Source: Pyxicephalus adspersus
Lineage: Eukaryota; Chordata; Amphibia; Anura; Pyxicephalidae
Direction of reading: 5' to 3'
DNA: 64,000 nucleotides
Assembly: GCF_032062135.1 (NCBI RefSeq)
Contig: NC_092861.1
Span: 60,343,002 to 60,407,001 of the forward strand
Part shown: in pieces, positions 31,866-42,848 of the stretch
Layout: each line of letters begins with the position of its first letter
Numbering within the stretch: position 1 is the stretch's first letter
Translations under genes and position numbers: made by a program
The notes under the pieces: model-generated
What the model was told of the DNA's origin: nothing
Seen by the model: only the letters and a program-made list of their open reading frames with translations
The model's database searches: none

Positions 31866-33587
31866 TGCCTGGAAATGATAAGTTTCAAAAAATAAAAGTT
31901 TCATACTAATAGGCATTTCACAATTAGCACAGGCACAGAAACTTAACTGAACGTTTCATGGCCATGGCATATGTATCATATATTCCACACAGATACCATT
32001 TCACCAAAGCACCCCGATAGCACTGCACTTCCTATCAACCTCTGAACCCCTTTCCTCCTTCTATGAATGCCTGAATCCTCTGCTCCCATGGTGCTTAGTG
32101 GACTACCAATGCCCAGTTGCACCCACTCTCTAGCAGCACTTCATTTAAATTGTACTTATATTCGAAGTTAACCAGTGAAACACGTGTCGCAGTCGGCTAG
32201 CATATTATTCCGGCTTACCATAAAAGTATTCCTTATCAGCTGGGTACACAAGAAAAGTAGACCACAAGTTATGTGCACATCTTAACTGATCAGAAAGTCA
32301 AGAAATTATCCTTGCCGCCATAGCTGCAGCCTCTCCCCTTTTCACTAACATTGATAAGGAGACAATCACCTTGCTAGCTTGACAGGACAGAAAAGATGAC
32401 AGTGAACATGTGGGTTATGACTGACAAGTAATTGACCCAATCCTCATTTTTGTAGCAGTCTAACAGGGAAGAACGTACCTTCAATCAATATTTAGTTTTA
32501 GCTACACGTTAAAAAAAAAAAAAAAAAAAAGTTTCACTATATATAGCTCAACTTAGAGTCCCAACCTCTCCCAAGTGGATAGAAGTTGTGGGACCCCTTT
32601 ATTCTTGCACAGGGCTGAGGCAGTTTATTAGTCTGCAGCACCATTTTCCTCTGGCAGCTGCACAACAACAGTGGCCAGGAGCTGTCAGCTGTACGGTTTC
32701 ACACCGTGGGTGCCAGACCTTGTGTCTTAAAAAAACCTTGTCTATATTGGTTCAGTCATTAACCTTTCTTTCCACACAACAAAATACATACTTTTTTACC
32801 CTAAAGATTAACTTTCTAAAACATTACATATTTTCTAAATGGAGAAAACCATAAAGGGGGTAAAGTTTGCATTTTTTTAAATGGCCTGGAATATCTGCAG
32901 TGATACACAGACAAACTTCTGGATTCTATGGTGGAAGGGAGTGTGTGCCAGCGACACCCACATACACAGTATATATGTGACTGGCATCAAAAGGCATAAC
33001 TTACACAAAACTTAATTTTATTTTGAATAGAATAGAATAAAATAATAAAAGGCTAGTCAGTTTTACTGGTTGTGGGGGCTCCATAGGAGAGATTTACTTT
33101 TACTTCCTGTTTTGGGACAAGGTTTACCAGACAGGAATGGAAGAATCAGAAACCAGGAAGCAAACAACCAATACTTGACAGAGGTTTTAGGATATCCCCA
33201 CTTTGCTTTTACATTTTCTCCCTTCTGCTTGTGTTTCAGATAAGATAGGAAACAAAAAAAAAAAACTCTCCAATAGAGCCTCAGACTGCATTAAACATGA
33301 TAGAAGTCTTTCCCAATCTATCCAAAAGAGTTCACAGTTTAAAGTTTGCCAATAGCAGCCTGCCTGAACATGGCACAAAAGAAAATGAGGAAAGTGCTAT
33401 TTTATAACTAGTGTGAACATTGAAAAGTGAACTTCTCTGCGATGCTTATAGATATGGATGTCAAGGGGAGGGAGTTTTAAAATGTCTGCTCAAAATTATC
33501 TTTTAGAAAAACTTGAGTGTAATGAGGTGCCCAGCTACAGAACAGTGTCCTCAGATGATACATAGAAAGAAAAGTGAGATTTATATC

Positions 33588-33729
33588 CAGTATTCTCCCT
33601 GTTTTAAACTGGGTGGAGGAAGCTGTGGGTGGTTGGCCGCTCCTGTATTGTGATCTAACTTTACATCTGGATGGTTACAGAAAAGAGCTGGGTGGTGCGC
33701 CCAGCTAAAAGCAGCTGGGGGGAACACTG
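33588..33729. repeat. Short hAT-like element
   Basis: CAGTATTCTCCCTG at the left, GCTGGGGGGAACACTG at the right, GGTGGTGCGCCCAGCT inside. No clear target duplication remains. Confidence 0.65.
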
Positions 33730-34017
33730 ATGTAGAAAAAATATTTTCCCCAGTATTAAATATAGTATGACAGATTTGGGTAGGTCACCCATCAATTTTC
33801 ACTTCCTCTCCGACTGGCTGTGAGCCTGGGATGCCTGCTCAGCTCCAGGGGTTGGGAGATGAATACATTGTATCTTTCATTCACAAACATCTGTCAGCAT
33901 AACGGATATGCTGTAGTTTGCTACAATTTAATTCATTTGTGTGAATTAATACCAGCAGAAATGTTGGTGTGCATTTACAGGTTTATTATGCCAGGAACAA
34001 CAGGCTCTCCTTTCACT

Positions 34018-34075
34018 GCAGCAGCCCCACAGCGAATGAATAGGGGCAGCATTAGGCGGTACCAGTACCGCTCAC
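34018..34075. repeat. Dispersed repeat also seen at 46.7 kb
   Basis: GAATGAATAGGGGCAGCA followed by ...GCGGTACCAGTACCG is shared with 46,722-46,775 (GAATAGGGGCAGCAGTGAGC then GGTACTGG). Family unknown. Confidence 0.45.
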
Positions 34076-34207
34076 TTCCACCAGCTGTCACATGCGCAGA
34101 GGCTGGCACAAATAGCATCTCTCCTGAGGCTGCAGCAGTAACCCCACTGCAACCAGTCAGAACACAGCCCAAGGTTTAGTTTACATTAGCAAATATTACA
34201 AGCAGAG

Positions 34208-34490
34208 TAAGGCTACGTACACACTTCCAATGGTTCTCGCAAGATAATCGGCTCAGGGCCGATATCGAACGACCGTCCTGGCGGATCCAAAGACGATGAA
34301 CGATCGTAAGGCGAGTAAAGGGGAGAGCGCGCTGCAGGGTGCCGTTCCGTCGTTTTCCCCCTTCCCCTCTGCATAGAGCAGAATGGTGCTGTATGTACAG
34401 GACTCGTTTATGCATTGTGGAGTGCTTAGTCGTTGGAAAGGATCGTGAAAGATCTTTTCCAACTACTATAATTCCAAGTGTGTATGCGAT
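34208..34490. repeat. MITE of the GTACACAC family
   Basis: Begins TAAGGCTACGTACACACTTC and ends ...CCAAGTGTGTATGCGA. Inside are CCGATATCGAACGACCGTCC, TGCATAGAGCAGAATGGTGC and GTCGTTGGAAAGGATCGTGA, in inverted order compared with the 42.6-kb copy. Confidence 0.75.
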
Positions 34491-34771
34491 TTAAAAGTGG
34501 AACTAAATTCTCACTTTAAGAAAATTAAGATCAGGCAGGGCATTGATGCAAAAGGTGATGTTCCTTCTGGAACAAGCATTCCTGAACTGCTTGTTTGCCA
34601 GGATACCTGCCAATTACGGTTTCCCCAGTGTATGCTGGAACTGAATGCATGGGGCTTACATCATCCTAGATCAAGACGGATGATGATTGCAAGTAGGAAA
34701 AGTGCACGAGTAAAATGATGTCGGTGCCCTGAGATGGACAGGTGAGTATAGCGGGGTTTAATTCCACATTA
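34491..34771. repeat. MITE with TTAAAG/GGAACTAAA ends
   Basis: Left TTAAAAGTGGAACTAAATTC; right GGGGTTTAATTCCACATTA, its approximate inverse. It directly abuts the preceding MITE. Confidence 0.6.
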
Positions 34772-35227
34772 GGCAGTTTTACTGTTATCAATCTCTTGCA
34801 AAAAATGAACAAATAGTTCAGTTTTTTGTTCATTTTTTTTTTGCCTGGCAGTAGAAGGCAGCAGCACTGCTGTGCAACATTCATGGTCAGAATAATTGTT
34901 GTGTTACCCTGCTCACTTATTCACAACCTGGCTGAAAAAAAATTCTTGGGAGAACACTGCATAGTAATATCCTAATGCATTCAGTATTACCACTAATTGT
35001 GATCACTTTCACTGCTCATCCTGGTGATCACTGCGTCTGGTACATAAAAAAAAAAAAAAAAAAAAAATCAATAAACTCCTGGTTAATAATGAGGCAAAAA
35101 AAAAAAAAATCAGGTTCTTTTTGTACAATAATCACTGTAAGATCCTGAAAGAATCAGAAATTATAATAAAAATGCAAACTTTTGGATAGAGAGGGGGACA
35201 ACTAGAACTCCTGTCATTGGCCAAATG

Positions 35228-35530
35228 GTTTTAAAGCTGAACTAAACCCACTATACTAACTTGTCCCTGTCCGGTCACAGGGCACCACCATCTTCTTCCC
35301 TCTTTCCTGGAGACGATCTTCAGCCACCTTGATTGGCTGGGGCACGATGATGTAACTGACATGAAGGTGCGGGATTCTTTCATTCCTGGCACATGCAGGG
35401 GAAGCAGGAATTGCCGGGTATCCTGGCAACACAGGCTGGCGCCGCACATGCGCTGCTTTTTTGACAAATACCAGGAGAGATCATGCAGGTGGGAGGAATT
35501 ATTTAAGAAGGGATATGGTCCCGACAATGA
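35228..35530. repeat. Partial TTAAAG-type element
   Basis: Left end TTTTAAAGCTGAACTAAACC; GC-rich body. I cannot place the right end before the next element begins at 35,646. Confidence 0.45.
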
Positions 35531-35645
35531 CCTCCCTGACCAAGCATTTTTAACATGTTTTAAACACCCCCATTGTCACTGTTCACACTATTCAAAAATG
35601 GAGAAGCAAACTGAATGGGGGGGGGGGGAATACTAGTTACTACTC

Positions 35646-36198
35646 TTAAAGTGTACCTAACCTCAGAATTTTCACTTTACATTAAAGGGTAGAAAACCCT
35701 TTTATGTATGGTAAACATTATTTTTTCCTTTTTTTTTTTTTTTTTTTTGAGTGCTACTTTAAAAATGACCAAATCAAAATGATCTACTGACAATAAAAAC
35801 TTGGACCTAATAACTGTGCGTGATAGAGTTCATTTTGAAAGGCAGAGCTCCGCTATCTACTCGCGTTGCCTTTGCAATCCACTTGTTGGGCACCCCTGGC
35901 CTAGGCAGTTGAGAATGAATCCCGGGAGGCTCTTGGGCGCTCCTTCTGCGCATGCCTGAGCATATTGGGCATGCAAGAAAGGAGCCTTTTTGAACAAAGT
36001 GAAAAATCTGCAGATCTCAAGCATACGCAGTGAGATTGGCAATTTTTTTTTCCAAAAAGAACAGGAATAGGAGTAAAAGATGGTGGCGCTCAGGGAAGAT
36101 GTGGCACCAGATGCCAGACACTCGCGGATGGATTGGACTGCCCGGCGGGATTGAAGGCGAGTGTTTTTTTTCCCGTTTTAGGTTTAGTTCCCCTTTAA
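35646..36198. repeat. TTAAAG-type MITE, complete, GC-rich core
   Basis: Left TTAAAGTGTACCTAACCTCA; right GGTTTAGTTCCCCTTTAA. Core has CTCCTTCTGCGCATGCCTGA, GGAGCCTTTTTGAACAAAGT and ATACGCAGTGAGATTGGC, shared with elements at 50.1 and 63.4 kb. Confidence 0.7.
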
Positions 36199-36524
36199 GT
36201 AGATGGAGCTTCTAAATACCAAATCAATAAAATAACAATACAGTGATCACTTACCAACCCTAAAAAAATGTAAAAAGAAAAAAAAAGGAGGGAGGGTAAA
36301 GGGTTGAACTAAGAAGTGTCGATCAGCTATTCTGGTATCTGATCACTTCTACAGGACAATAAATAAGCATTGACTTCACTAAATAGTGTTGTCGTTTTAT
36401 GAAAGGAAGTGGAAATCAACAGATATACTGGCAGGATCAACAGGTAATATTACAATGTTACGGGGGGCAGCTGTGTTATTGCTTCTAACAGACTGCATCA
36501 GAAATATGTCTATGCATACACACA

Positions 36525-36592
36525 CATATTAATAATAATAAACAGGATATGTATAGCACCAACATATTATGCAGCACAGTACATTAAATAGG
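36525..36592 (-). repeat. L2 LINE 3' tail fragment
   Basis: ATTAATAATAATAAACAGGA then TATAGCACCAACATATTATG and CAGCACAGTACATTAAATA, the reverse complement of the L2 end. Confidence 0.7.
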
Positions 36593-37859
36593 CACACACA
36601 CATTTTTACTATGTCTGTAAATGTACTTTTTTTCCTTTATATACAATGACCCCACAACCTTTGTGATCCGCAGGTTATGATAGGGCACCCACAATATTGC
36701 ACATCTTCCACAATCATCAGAATAAAATGGCATTCACACCCCACTAGTAGACAGTTCACTTGTCATGGGCACATCAGAGGAATTGTCACACAAAATGTAA
36801 CAGCTGGTGGCATGAGGAGTGAAAGGCGCGGTGTCATTGCAATGAATTTGGGGCTAAATGAATCATTTAAGCAATATTTTTCTGGATGTGTGGCTGGAAC
36901 ATTTACACAACTTCCATAGTGCTGTGACGGGAGCAGTGTGATGAAATGTAAGCTAACACGGGAACTCTGCCAAATGTAAAATGAGAAAATAAATATCTAA
37001 AGCCGTGAAACGAGCCTTAAAGCTGATCAATGACGGACACAAAGGGCCCACAAAGCTCCTTAGGCCAGCCATTGGACAGATGTAAATAAGGATCGGTATG
37101 TGAATGGGATGTGAATACCTGGGTGTAACTGTGCAGACACAGTTACTTTGCCAGGCATGGCTGCCCACATGTCACAGGGCCGCACACACGTGTGCCCAGG
37201 GAACATTGGTGAGGAAGAGAACATCTGACTTACAGGATGGCCTAGAAGCTCCACTAGCAGGCCCTGCCTGTGATGGTCACATGTGACTGGCCCATGTAGA
37301 GGGGAACAAAGTGCAGGGGACGGGAGGCGGGTCATTGTGCCCCCGGTGGTTGGATGACCACACACCCCCAATACACACAGGGATCTCACCCTTACACCAG
37401 TGACGTCACAACAAATCAGCTCCCCTTCCCCCTCCACAATGCAGGTGAATGTCACCCTGTAGGGGGTGGGCACTCGGCCTGTGTCAGGCCTGGTATAAGT
37501 CTGGCACGCGGGCCCATCATATCGGTGACATATGATGTCAGTCCAGACGTGTGATGTCATTCATTCACAAGCTGCCATCAGGCTGGGGGCTGCCATACGT
37601 GGCAGCTTGTCTTCTCAGCACAGCCAGCGAGCCCCCCCCCCCATACATTACACTCTGCACACCACCGGATAGGAGGCGTCTTCTGCCGGCAGGCACCGGG
37701 TTGGGCTGCCGGGGGGGAGAGGGCCTGGGTGACAGAGCACAGTAAGCCGGCTAAAGGAAGCGCCATATCACGCCGGACCGGTCACACATGCATCCATGGA
37801 CTAGGCAGATGAGCGCCGGTGACCGGAGAACAAGGCTACAGTACAGGATGGTGTCGGAT

Positions 37860-38112
37860 TGACAGCCGGGCCCCGCCGAATCTCACCTGCTCTCCTTAGT
37901 CCGCGCAGCCGGGCGCAGCCGCACCAGCCAGATAGCCCATTTCCGGATCCCGGCGCCGCACTGCGCATGCGTACATTCCCACCACGTGACGGAGGAGAGC
38001 GGAAAGGGCAGACCCTTGGTAAAAGCAGCGTCGCCTTCCACGCTAATATCACGTGGTGCCTGCGCAACCGGCGAGTGCAGAAGATGGGTGGGGCTAGTGT
38101 CATGTGATTGGA
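37860..38112 (-). promoter_or_regulatory. EIF4G1: CpG-island promoter of EIF4G1
   Basis: Local GC and CpG density rise sharply here compared with the AT-rich flanks. On either strand there is an NRF1-like palindrome TGCGCATGCGTA (37,962-37,973), an ETS-like TTCCGGAT (about 37,941), two CACGTG E-boxes (37,983-37,988 and 38,050-38,055), and an inverted CCAAT (ATTGG on plus, 38,107-38,111). There is no obvious TATA box. This is the usual make-up of a housekeeping promoter; factor binding is inferred. Confidence 0.7.
37887..37975 (-). other. EIF4G1: EIF4G1 exon 1 (5'UTR), donor at 37,886
   Basis: On the minus strand, a strong donor (GAGCAG|GTGAGA) ends a GC-rich segment inside the CpG island, upstream of the first coding exon. 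This is the natural non-coding first exon. The 5' end is not determined; I placed the limit near the NRF1-like site. Other 5'UTR exons may exist inside intron 1 and I could not find them. Confidence 0.55.
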
Positions 38113-38319
38113 GGTGCTTACCGCATGCCTTTGGGTCGTTAGGTAGTTCAGAATTATTCCAATTGTATTTTTCTCTAAACACGTCTGTGTTCAATTGCAT
38201 GAGGCTTGTATGTAGTGTGTCATTATCAGCAGGCAGTAGGTTTGTGATAAAACTAATATTACCTCTACAACAACTGACCTCTATAGGACTTTTGCTGACT
38301 ATATGGCTGCCGTCTGGGG

Positions 38320-38625
38320 GTGCGCTGCTCTGCGTTATGCTGTGCGGGATGTGGGGCTCCATGGATGGGGGGGTTGGTTGGGCCACATTGCGCTGCACAA
38401 TGAAATGGGGGGGGGGATTTTACACCACATTATGCTGCGCAAGGAATTGGGGGATTTGCTGTGCATTACACCGTGCAAGGGATAGAAAGGGGGAGTTTAG
38501 CTCCAAATTATGCTGTGCAAGGGGGGGGGGTGTTTTGCTCCACATTACGCTGTGCAGGGGAAGGGGGGGGACACAAAGGTTGAGGGGTAGTTTACGCAGC
38601 ATTACACTGTGGGGAGTGGGCTTCT
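38320..38625. repeat. G-rich degenerate minisatellite next to the promoter
   Basis: About six imperfect copies of a 45-60-bp unit of the form TTACGCTGTGCAAGGG plus a G7-10 run plus TTTTGCTCCACA. Poly-G runs on the plus strand. Confidence 0.75.
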
Positions 38626-38699
38626 ATACATTGCAATTGGTGGGGACGGCATGGAAGTGTGAAAGTAAGGCCCAGATCCCTGTACTGTATAGCAGTTTG

Positions 38700-39530
38700 C
38701 ATTCCCAGTATGTTAATACATTGCTCTAAAAAAGTAATGGAATCTTGATATCACTCATCAGATCTACGATCTCCATGCCAAACATATTAATAAGTTGAAA
38801 ATCTTCACATATAAATATTCATTATTTCATTGAGAAAAATCATTAAGAACGGTCATTGGAAACCAAAATCATTAACCCACTAATGGCTGGCACACTGAGA
38901 ATCAAAGTAATAATCTGAAATCGAGGAATAATGGAACGTGCATGAATTTCATCACAACCATATGTCTGTATGCACTCCTGACCAGGTCTAGGCATGCTTC
39001 TGACGAGGCGTCAAATGGTGTACTTGGGAATCTTGTCCCAGGCAGTAACAGGACATCAGTGAGCTTCCAGATACTGATTGGCATTGTTAGGTACACCAAA
39101 TTCCCAATGTCCTACATGGTCTGTCTTGGATTCAGCTCAGGAATGTGAGGCCAGTCAATGGCTTTGTCATCCAGAAACTATACATACAAGGCCAGGCATT
39201 GCCCTGGACCAGGAGGAACTCTGGCCCCACTACACTGACAATGGGTTTAAAGGTTTTATCCTAGTATCTGACAGTGGTCAGGGTGCCATTAGCTAACACA
39301 CCGAAATCTGTGCCTCTAAGGCTATGCTCGCCTCTCTAGGCCATCACTAAACTTAGATCTGTCACATGTGCTCAGTGTGAACCTGCTCTTATCTGCGAAG
39401 ACAACAGGTCTCCAGTGACAAACCTGCAAATTAAACTGAGTGGGAGGCTGTGACAATTGAGCGCCAATACAGCATACTAGGCCCACATAGGGATCTGCTT
39501 CTGATAGTTTGGACCGAAACAGACACACAA
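38700..39530 (-). pseudogene. Tc1-like transposase relic
   Basis: On the minus strand, the piece HWRPVVFADKSRFTLSTCDR (about 39,430-39,370) matches the DDE transposase motif W..V.F.DESRF.L of Tc1-type elements. Downstream fragments resemble the rest of the catalytic domain (about 39,200-39,120) and the C-terminal region (about 39,010-38,930), in several frames with stops. Decayed and not functional. Ends not resolved. Confidence 0.7.
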
Positions 39531-39589
39531 GTCTCTTTGAGATTGTATTGTAGGTCTATGGTCAGTTCTCTTGTTTCTTCTCATTGCTC

Positions 39590-40705
39590 TCCTTGTGCAA
39601 ATGACCTCAGCTTTCTTTTGACATCTCATGGTTAGCCCCCCACTCTCTCCAAAATCACATCTCCTGCTAAGGCTGGAACTCTGTTCAACCCAACTCTTTC
39701 TCTGGCTCTGGATAAAGTTGCCCCTGCCACCTTCCGCTACCCCCACCCTGAGAACCCCCAACCTGGCACAACAATCACACCCAATATCTACAAAAGACTG
39801 TTCGTGCAGGAAGTGGAGGAAATCTGGCCTCGGCACTGACTTCATGGACTACAAAGCCAAGCTACAACACTGCAATCCCTGTTGGCAAGCAAAATTATTT
39901 CTCCGCTGTCATTTCCTCTCAAGCTTCCAACCCCTGCAGCCTATTCTCAACAACTGACTCTCTCCTAAACCCCACACCTGCTCCCCCACAGCAACCTTCT
40001 CTGCCCAAGACATTTCCACCTACTTTTGAGATAAAAAAGACAAAATCCGACATGATGTCTGCTCACCGAGCCACTCCAACCATACCCACCCCTTCCACCT
40101 GTAAATCATCACTGGCCTCCCTCAGCCCTGTTACTGTGGATGAAGTCTCTTCTCTTCTCTCTTCAACTCCATCTACTACCTGTCCGCTTGACCCAATTCC
40201 CTCTGATCTACTCCGTGCCCATTCTTCCACCCTGGCCCCCACACTACCAAACTATTCAAACTCTCCCTTTCTACTGGTATATACCCCTCCGCTTTCAAAC
40301 ATGCCATTATTCTCCCTGTCCTGAGGAAACCCTCACTATTCCCCTCTTTTCCCACTATGTCTCCAAACTTCTTGAGCGCCTTGTCTACAAAAGATTCACA
40401 GATTACCTAAGCACCAACTCTCTCCTTGACCCCCTCCTTGACCCCTTCAAGCTGCCTATTTCACCGAAACAGCCCTTACTAAAGTGGCCAATGACCTCAT
40501 CAGAGCTAGGTCTCAAGGCAACTTTTTCCTCCTCCTTCTTGAGCTTTTCTCTGCTTTTGACACTGTTGATCACCCCCTTCTAATACAAATCATGCACTCC
40601 ATTGGTATCAGTGACACTGTTCTTCCTTGGTTTACTTCCTACCTGTCTGACCGCTCTTTTCAAGTTTCTTTCAATAGTATCACTGGGGAACGCATTTTTT
40701 GTTGA
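39590..40705 (+). pseudogene. L2-type LINE reverse-transcriptase relic
   Basis: Frames at 39,628-39,957, 40,052-40,320 and 40,484-40,705 read successive parts of an L2/CR1-like ORF2. There is a pre-RT region with CPLDPIPSDLL, then KLLERLVYKRFTDYLSTNSL, then the RT block AFDTVDHPLLIQ and LPWFTSYLSDRSFQV. Frameshifts separate them. The RT ends abruptly at about 40,705, where a different element begins. Confidence 0.85.
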
Positions 40706-40974
40706 GCTAGATTTTACATTTACACACTCATTTTTGGGTGGTGAATCTAGAAATGACCCCAGTTTTTTGCTACCACATCCAGTTTTTACGATACAAGGTA
40801 CCCTCCATTTTTGTCAAAAAACATAGAAATTTTACATACAATGAAAAAATAATGAAATAACTTGAATGTACTGTTTATTTAAATTTCTTTTTGCTCATAC
40901 AAAGGATTTATTGTCACTCTATGACATTTTTTTTTTACAATAAAACATTTGAAAATAATCAGGTAAGCGGTTAA

Positions 40975-42190
40975 GGTAAATATTTACGCTTATAGCTTTT
41001 CCTGGAGTGTTCAGTGTTAGGACAATCCCGCCAGATGCTCCAACAATAGTCAGCCATCATATGTACATCCCATCTACCCTGATACTGTCCTTCCATGACC
41101 TTCAGATCTTGGTGGAATTGTTCACCTTGCTCATCACTGACTGCACCAAGGTTTTCCAGGAAGTTAAAAAGATGGCTATGCAGAAAATGCACCTTGATGC
41201 TCATATTGCAACCAAGCATTTTGTAGCTCTCCAAGAGTTTCTGGACAATTTCTGTGTATTATTTTGCTTGTGTATTTCCAAGAAAGTCATTGGCAATGGC
41301 TTTGAATGGTAACCAAGCATTCTTTTCAACTTCTGACATTTTCCTGAATAAATGTTCATCCTTGATGAGCTGCTGAATCTATGGACCATCAAACACACCG
41401 ACCTTTATTTTTTCAAATGACAGGCTAGGAAATGCCAAAATGAGGTACTTGAATCAGTCTCTTTCAGTTGGCAAAGCTTTAACGCACTGCTTCATCAGAC
41501 CCAGTTTAAACTACAGAGGAATATATTATTCTTTTTATCAACAATTGGCTCGTGTAGAATGTTTGGATCACCTGGTTTAGGGTAGATCTTGGAGGCCAAT
41601 TTCTTTTCACCCAATGCCTCTCACAAGCTCTGCTGTCCCAATTGGACAGATAACAGGGATACTTGGTGTATCCACTTTGCTGACCAAGAAGGAAGCATAC
41701 CATTTTAAGGCCAACACAGATGACCCAATTGTGTTGGTGATATTGCAACAACTCAATGACTCACTTTATGTCTGCATATTCTTCACAAAGAGAAATTGAA
41801 TGGCCAATTGGGTCTGACCCAAATATATTGCCATTGTGAAGGAGGACACACTTTAAGCTCCTCTTTGAGCTATCGATGAATAGTCGCCATTCAGTTGAGT
41901 TATAGATTGGAATTCCCAATTCCTCCATTAAACCAGGTATGTTATGGTAATACACAAAGCTACTATCAGTTCTGAAATACTGCAGAGATTCATTTGCTCT
42001 GGTTTGAAAGTACGATACCTTTGTTCCTTTTTCAAGTTTTTCTCACACAGTCTTGATGCTTCAGTTCTGAAGCCTTCTTCGATAGTCCCAAATCACGTGT
42101 CAAATCACTCAAGGGCTGCTTTCTTCTTAGGTGAGAATATGTGGAAAGGTATATTGCAGAGAGAGGTAAGTGAACAGTCTTCAGGATGAA
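40975..42190 (-). pseudogene. Broken copy of a conserved multicopy protein of unknown name (probable mobile-element gene)
   Basis: The minus strand reads one long protein in pieces separated by frameshifts and stops. The order is: LGLSKKASE (about 42,085); VYYHNIPGLMEELGIPIYN to FIDSSKRSLKCVLLHNGN (41,960-41,830); CFLLGQQSGYTKYPCYL to WDSRACERHWVKRNWPPR (41,720-41,590); FEKIKVGVFDGP to MSEVEKNAW (about 41,420-41,310); then YKMLGCNMSIKVHFLHSHL, NLGAVSDEQGEQFHQDLK and QGRWDVHMMADYCWS (41,225-41,010). I recall near-identical proteins as abundant uncharacterised entries in arthropod, cnidarian and vertebrate genomes, which suggests a transposon-borne gene. I do not know its superfamily or function. 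No intact ORF remains. Confidence 0.7.
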
Positions 42191-42476
42191 TGTTTGTTGG
42201 CAAAATAAACAATCGTTCGTGAATATGTTCTCTTTGTATCACTCGGAGCGGTTATTTCCTGTATGTCACTTCCTCCGGTACACATAACTTCCTGCATCTT
42301 TCAAACAATCAAATCGTGTACATTATTGGTGGATTATCTTTGAACCATTGTATTGTTACACCATGTACAGAATTGTACACTATACGATTGTTCAAAATAA
42401 TCATTAACAATCGATGATTGTCATTAATCGTTCGTTATCTAACGACTATTTTCTAATGTGTGTTCGTAGCCTTACT
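42190..42476. repeat. Probable MITE related to the GTACACAC family
   Basis: Right end GTGTGTTCGTAGCCTTA matches the family terminus; the body is rich in CGTTCG/CGATTG (AATCGTTCGTTATCTAACGA). The left end is not certain. It truncates the L1 relic that follows. Confidence 0.5.
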
Positions 42477-42560
42477 CAGATTACCTTTATTGCTCTAACT
42501 TCAGCCCAGTTTCCCTTATCAATATTGACCTGAAGATATTAGCCAAGTTATGTATTAGAC

Positions 42561-42848
42561 TTAAGCTGGGTACACACGTGCAATAATTGTCGTTAGAAAG
42601 GATCTTTAACGATCCTTTCCAACAACTAGACTGCACGATGCATGAATGAGTGCTAAACATACAGCACCGTTCTGCTCTATGGAGAGGGGAGCGGGAGAAA
42701 AACGGAGCGGCACCCTAGCAAGCATTATGATCCCCTGTCGTCCGTGGATCTGCCAGGACGGACACTGTACACACACCTTATTCTCGTCCGATATCGACCC
42801 TGAGCCGAATATTGGAGGAGAAGCAATGCAAGTGTGTACGTAGCCTTA
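42561..42848. repeat. MITE of the GTACACAC family inserted in the L1 relic
   Basis: Ends AAGCTGGGTACACACGTGC and ...GTGTGTACGTAGCCTTA are inverted copies. TTA occurs at both borders, as a 3-bp target duplication of the PIF/Harbinger kind would give. The L1 reading resumes on the other side. Confidence 0.75.

Larger units (their letters stand above)
25650..37886 (-). other. EIF4G1: EIF4G1 intron 1 (12.2 kb), repeat-rich
   Basis: It lies between the exon 1 donor and the exon 2 acceptor (TTTTACAG). I found no convincing coding sequence in it. It holds a 105-bp foldback (28.5 kb), a partial TTAAAG-type element (28.97 kb), a 39-bp minisatellite (30.4 kb), elements with GTACACAC ends (31.3, 34.2 kb), short hAT-like elements (31.7, 33.6 kb), TTAAAG-type elements (34.5, 35.2, 35.6 kb), an L2 tail (36.5 kb) and poly-A runs. 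The stretches between these show nothing I recognise. Confidence 0.8.

Noticed and set aside
37986..38729. 247-codon plus-strand open frame starting in the EIF4G1 promoter
   Set aside because: It runs through the G-rich minisatellite, has no recognisable domain or conserved block, and a GC-rich stretch with few stop codons explains it. A divergent transcript is possible but unsupported.
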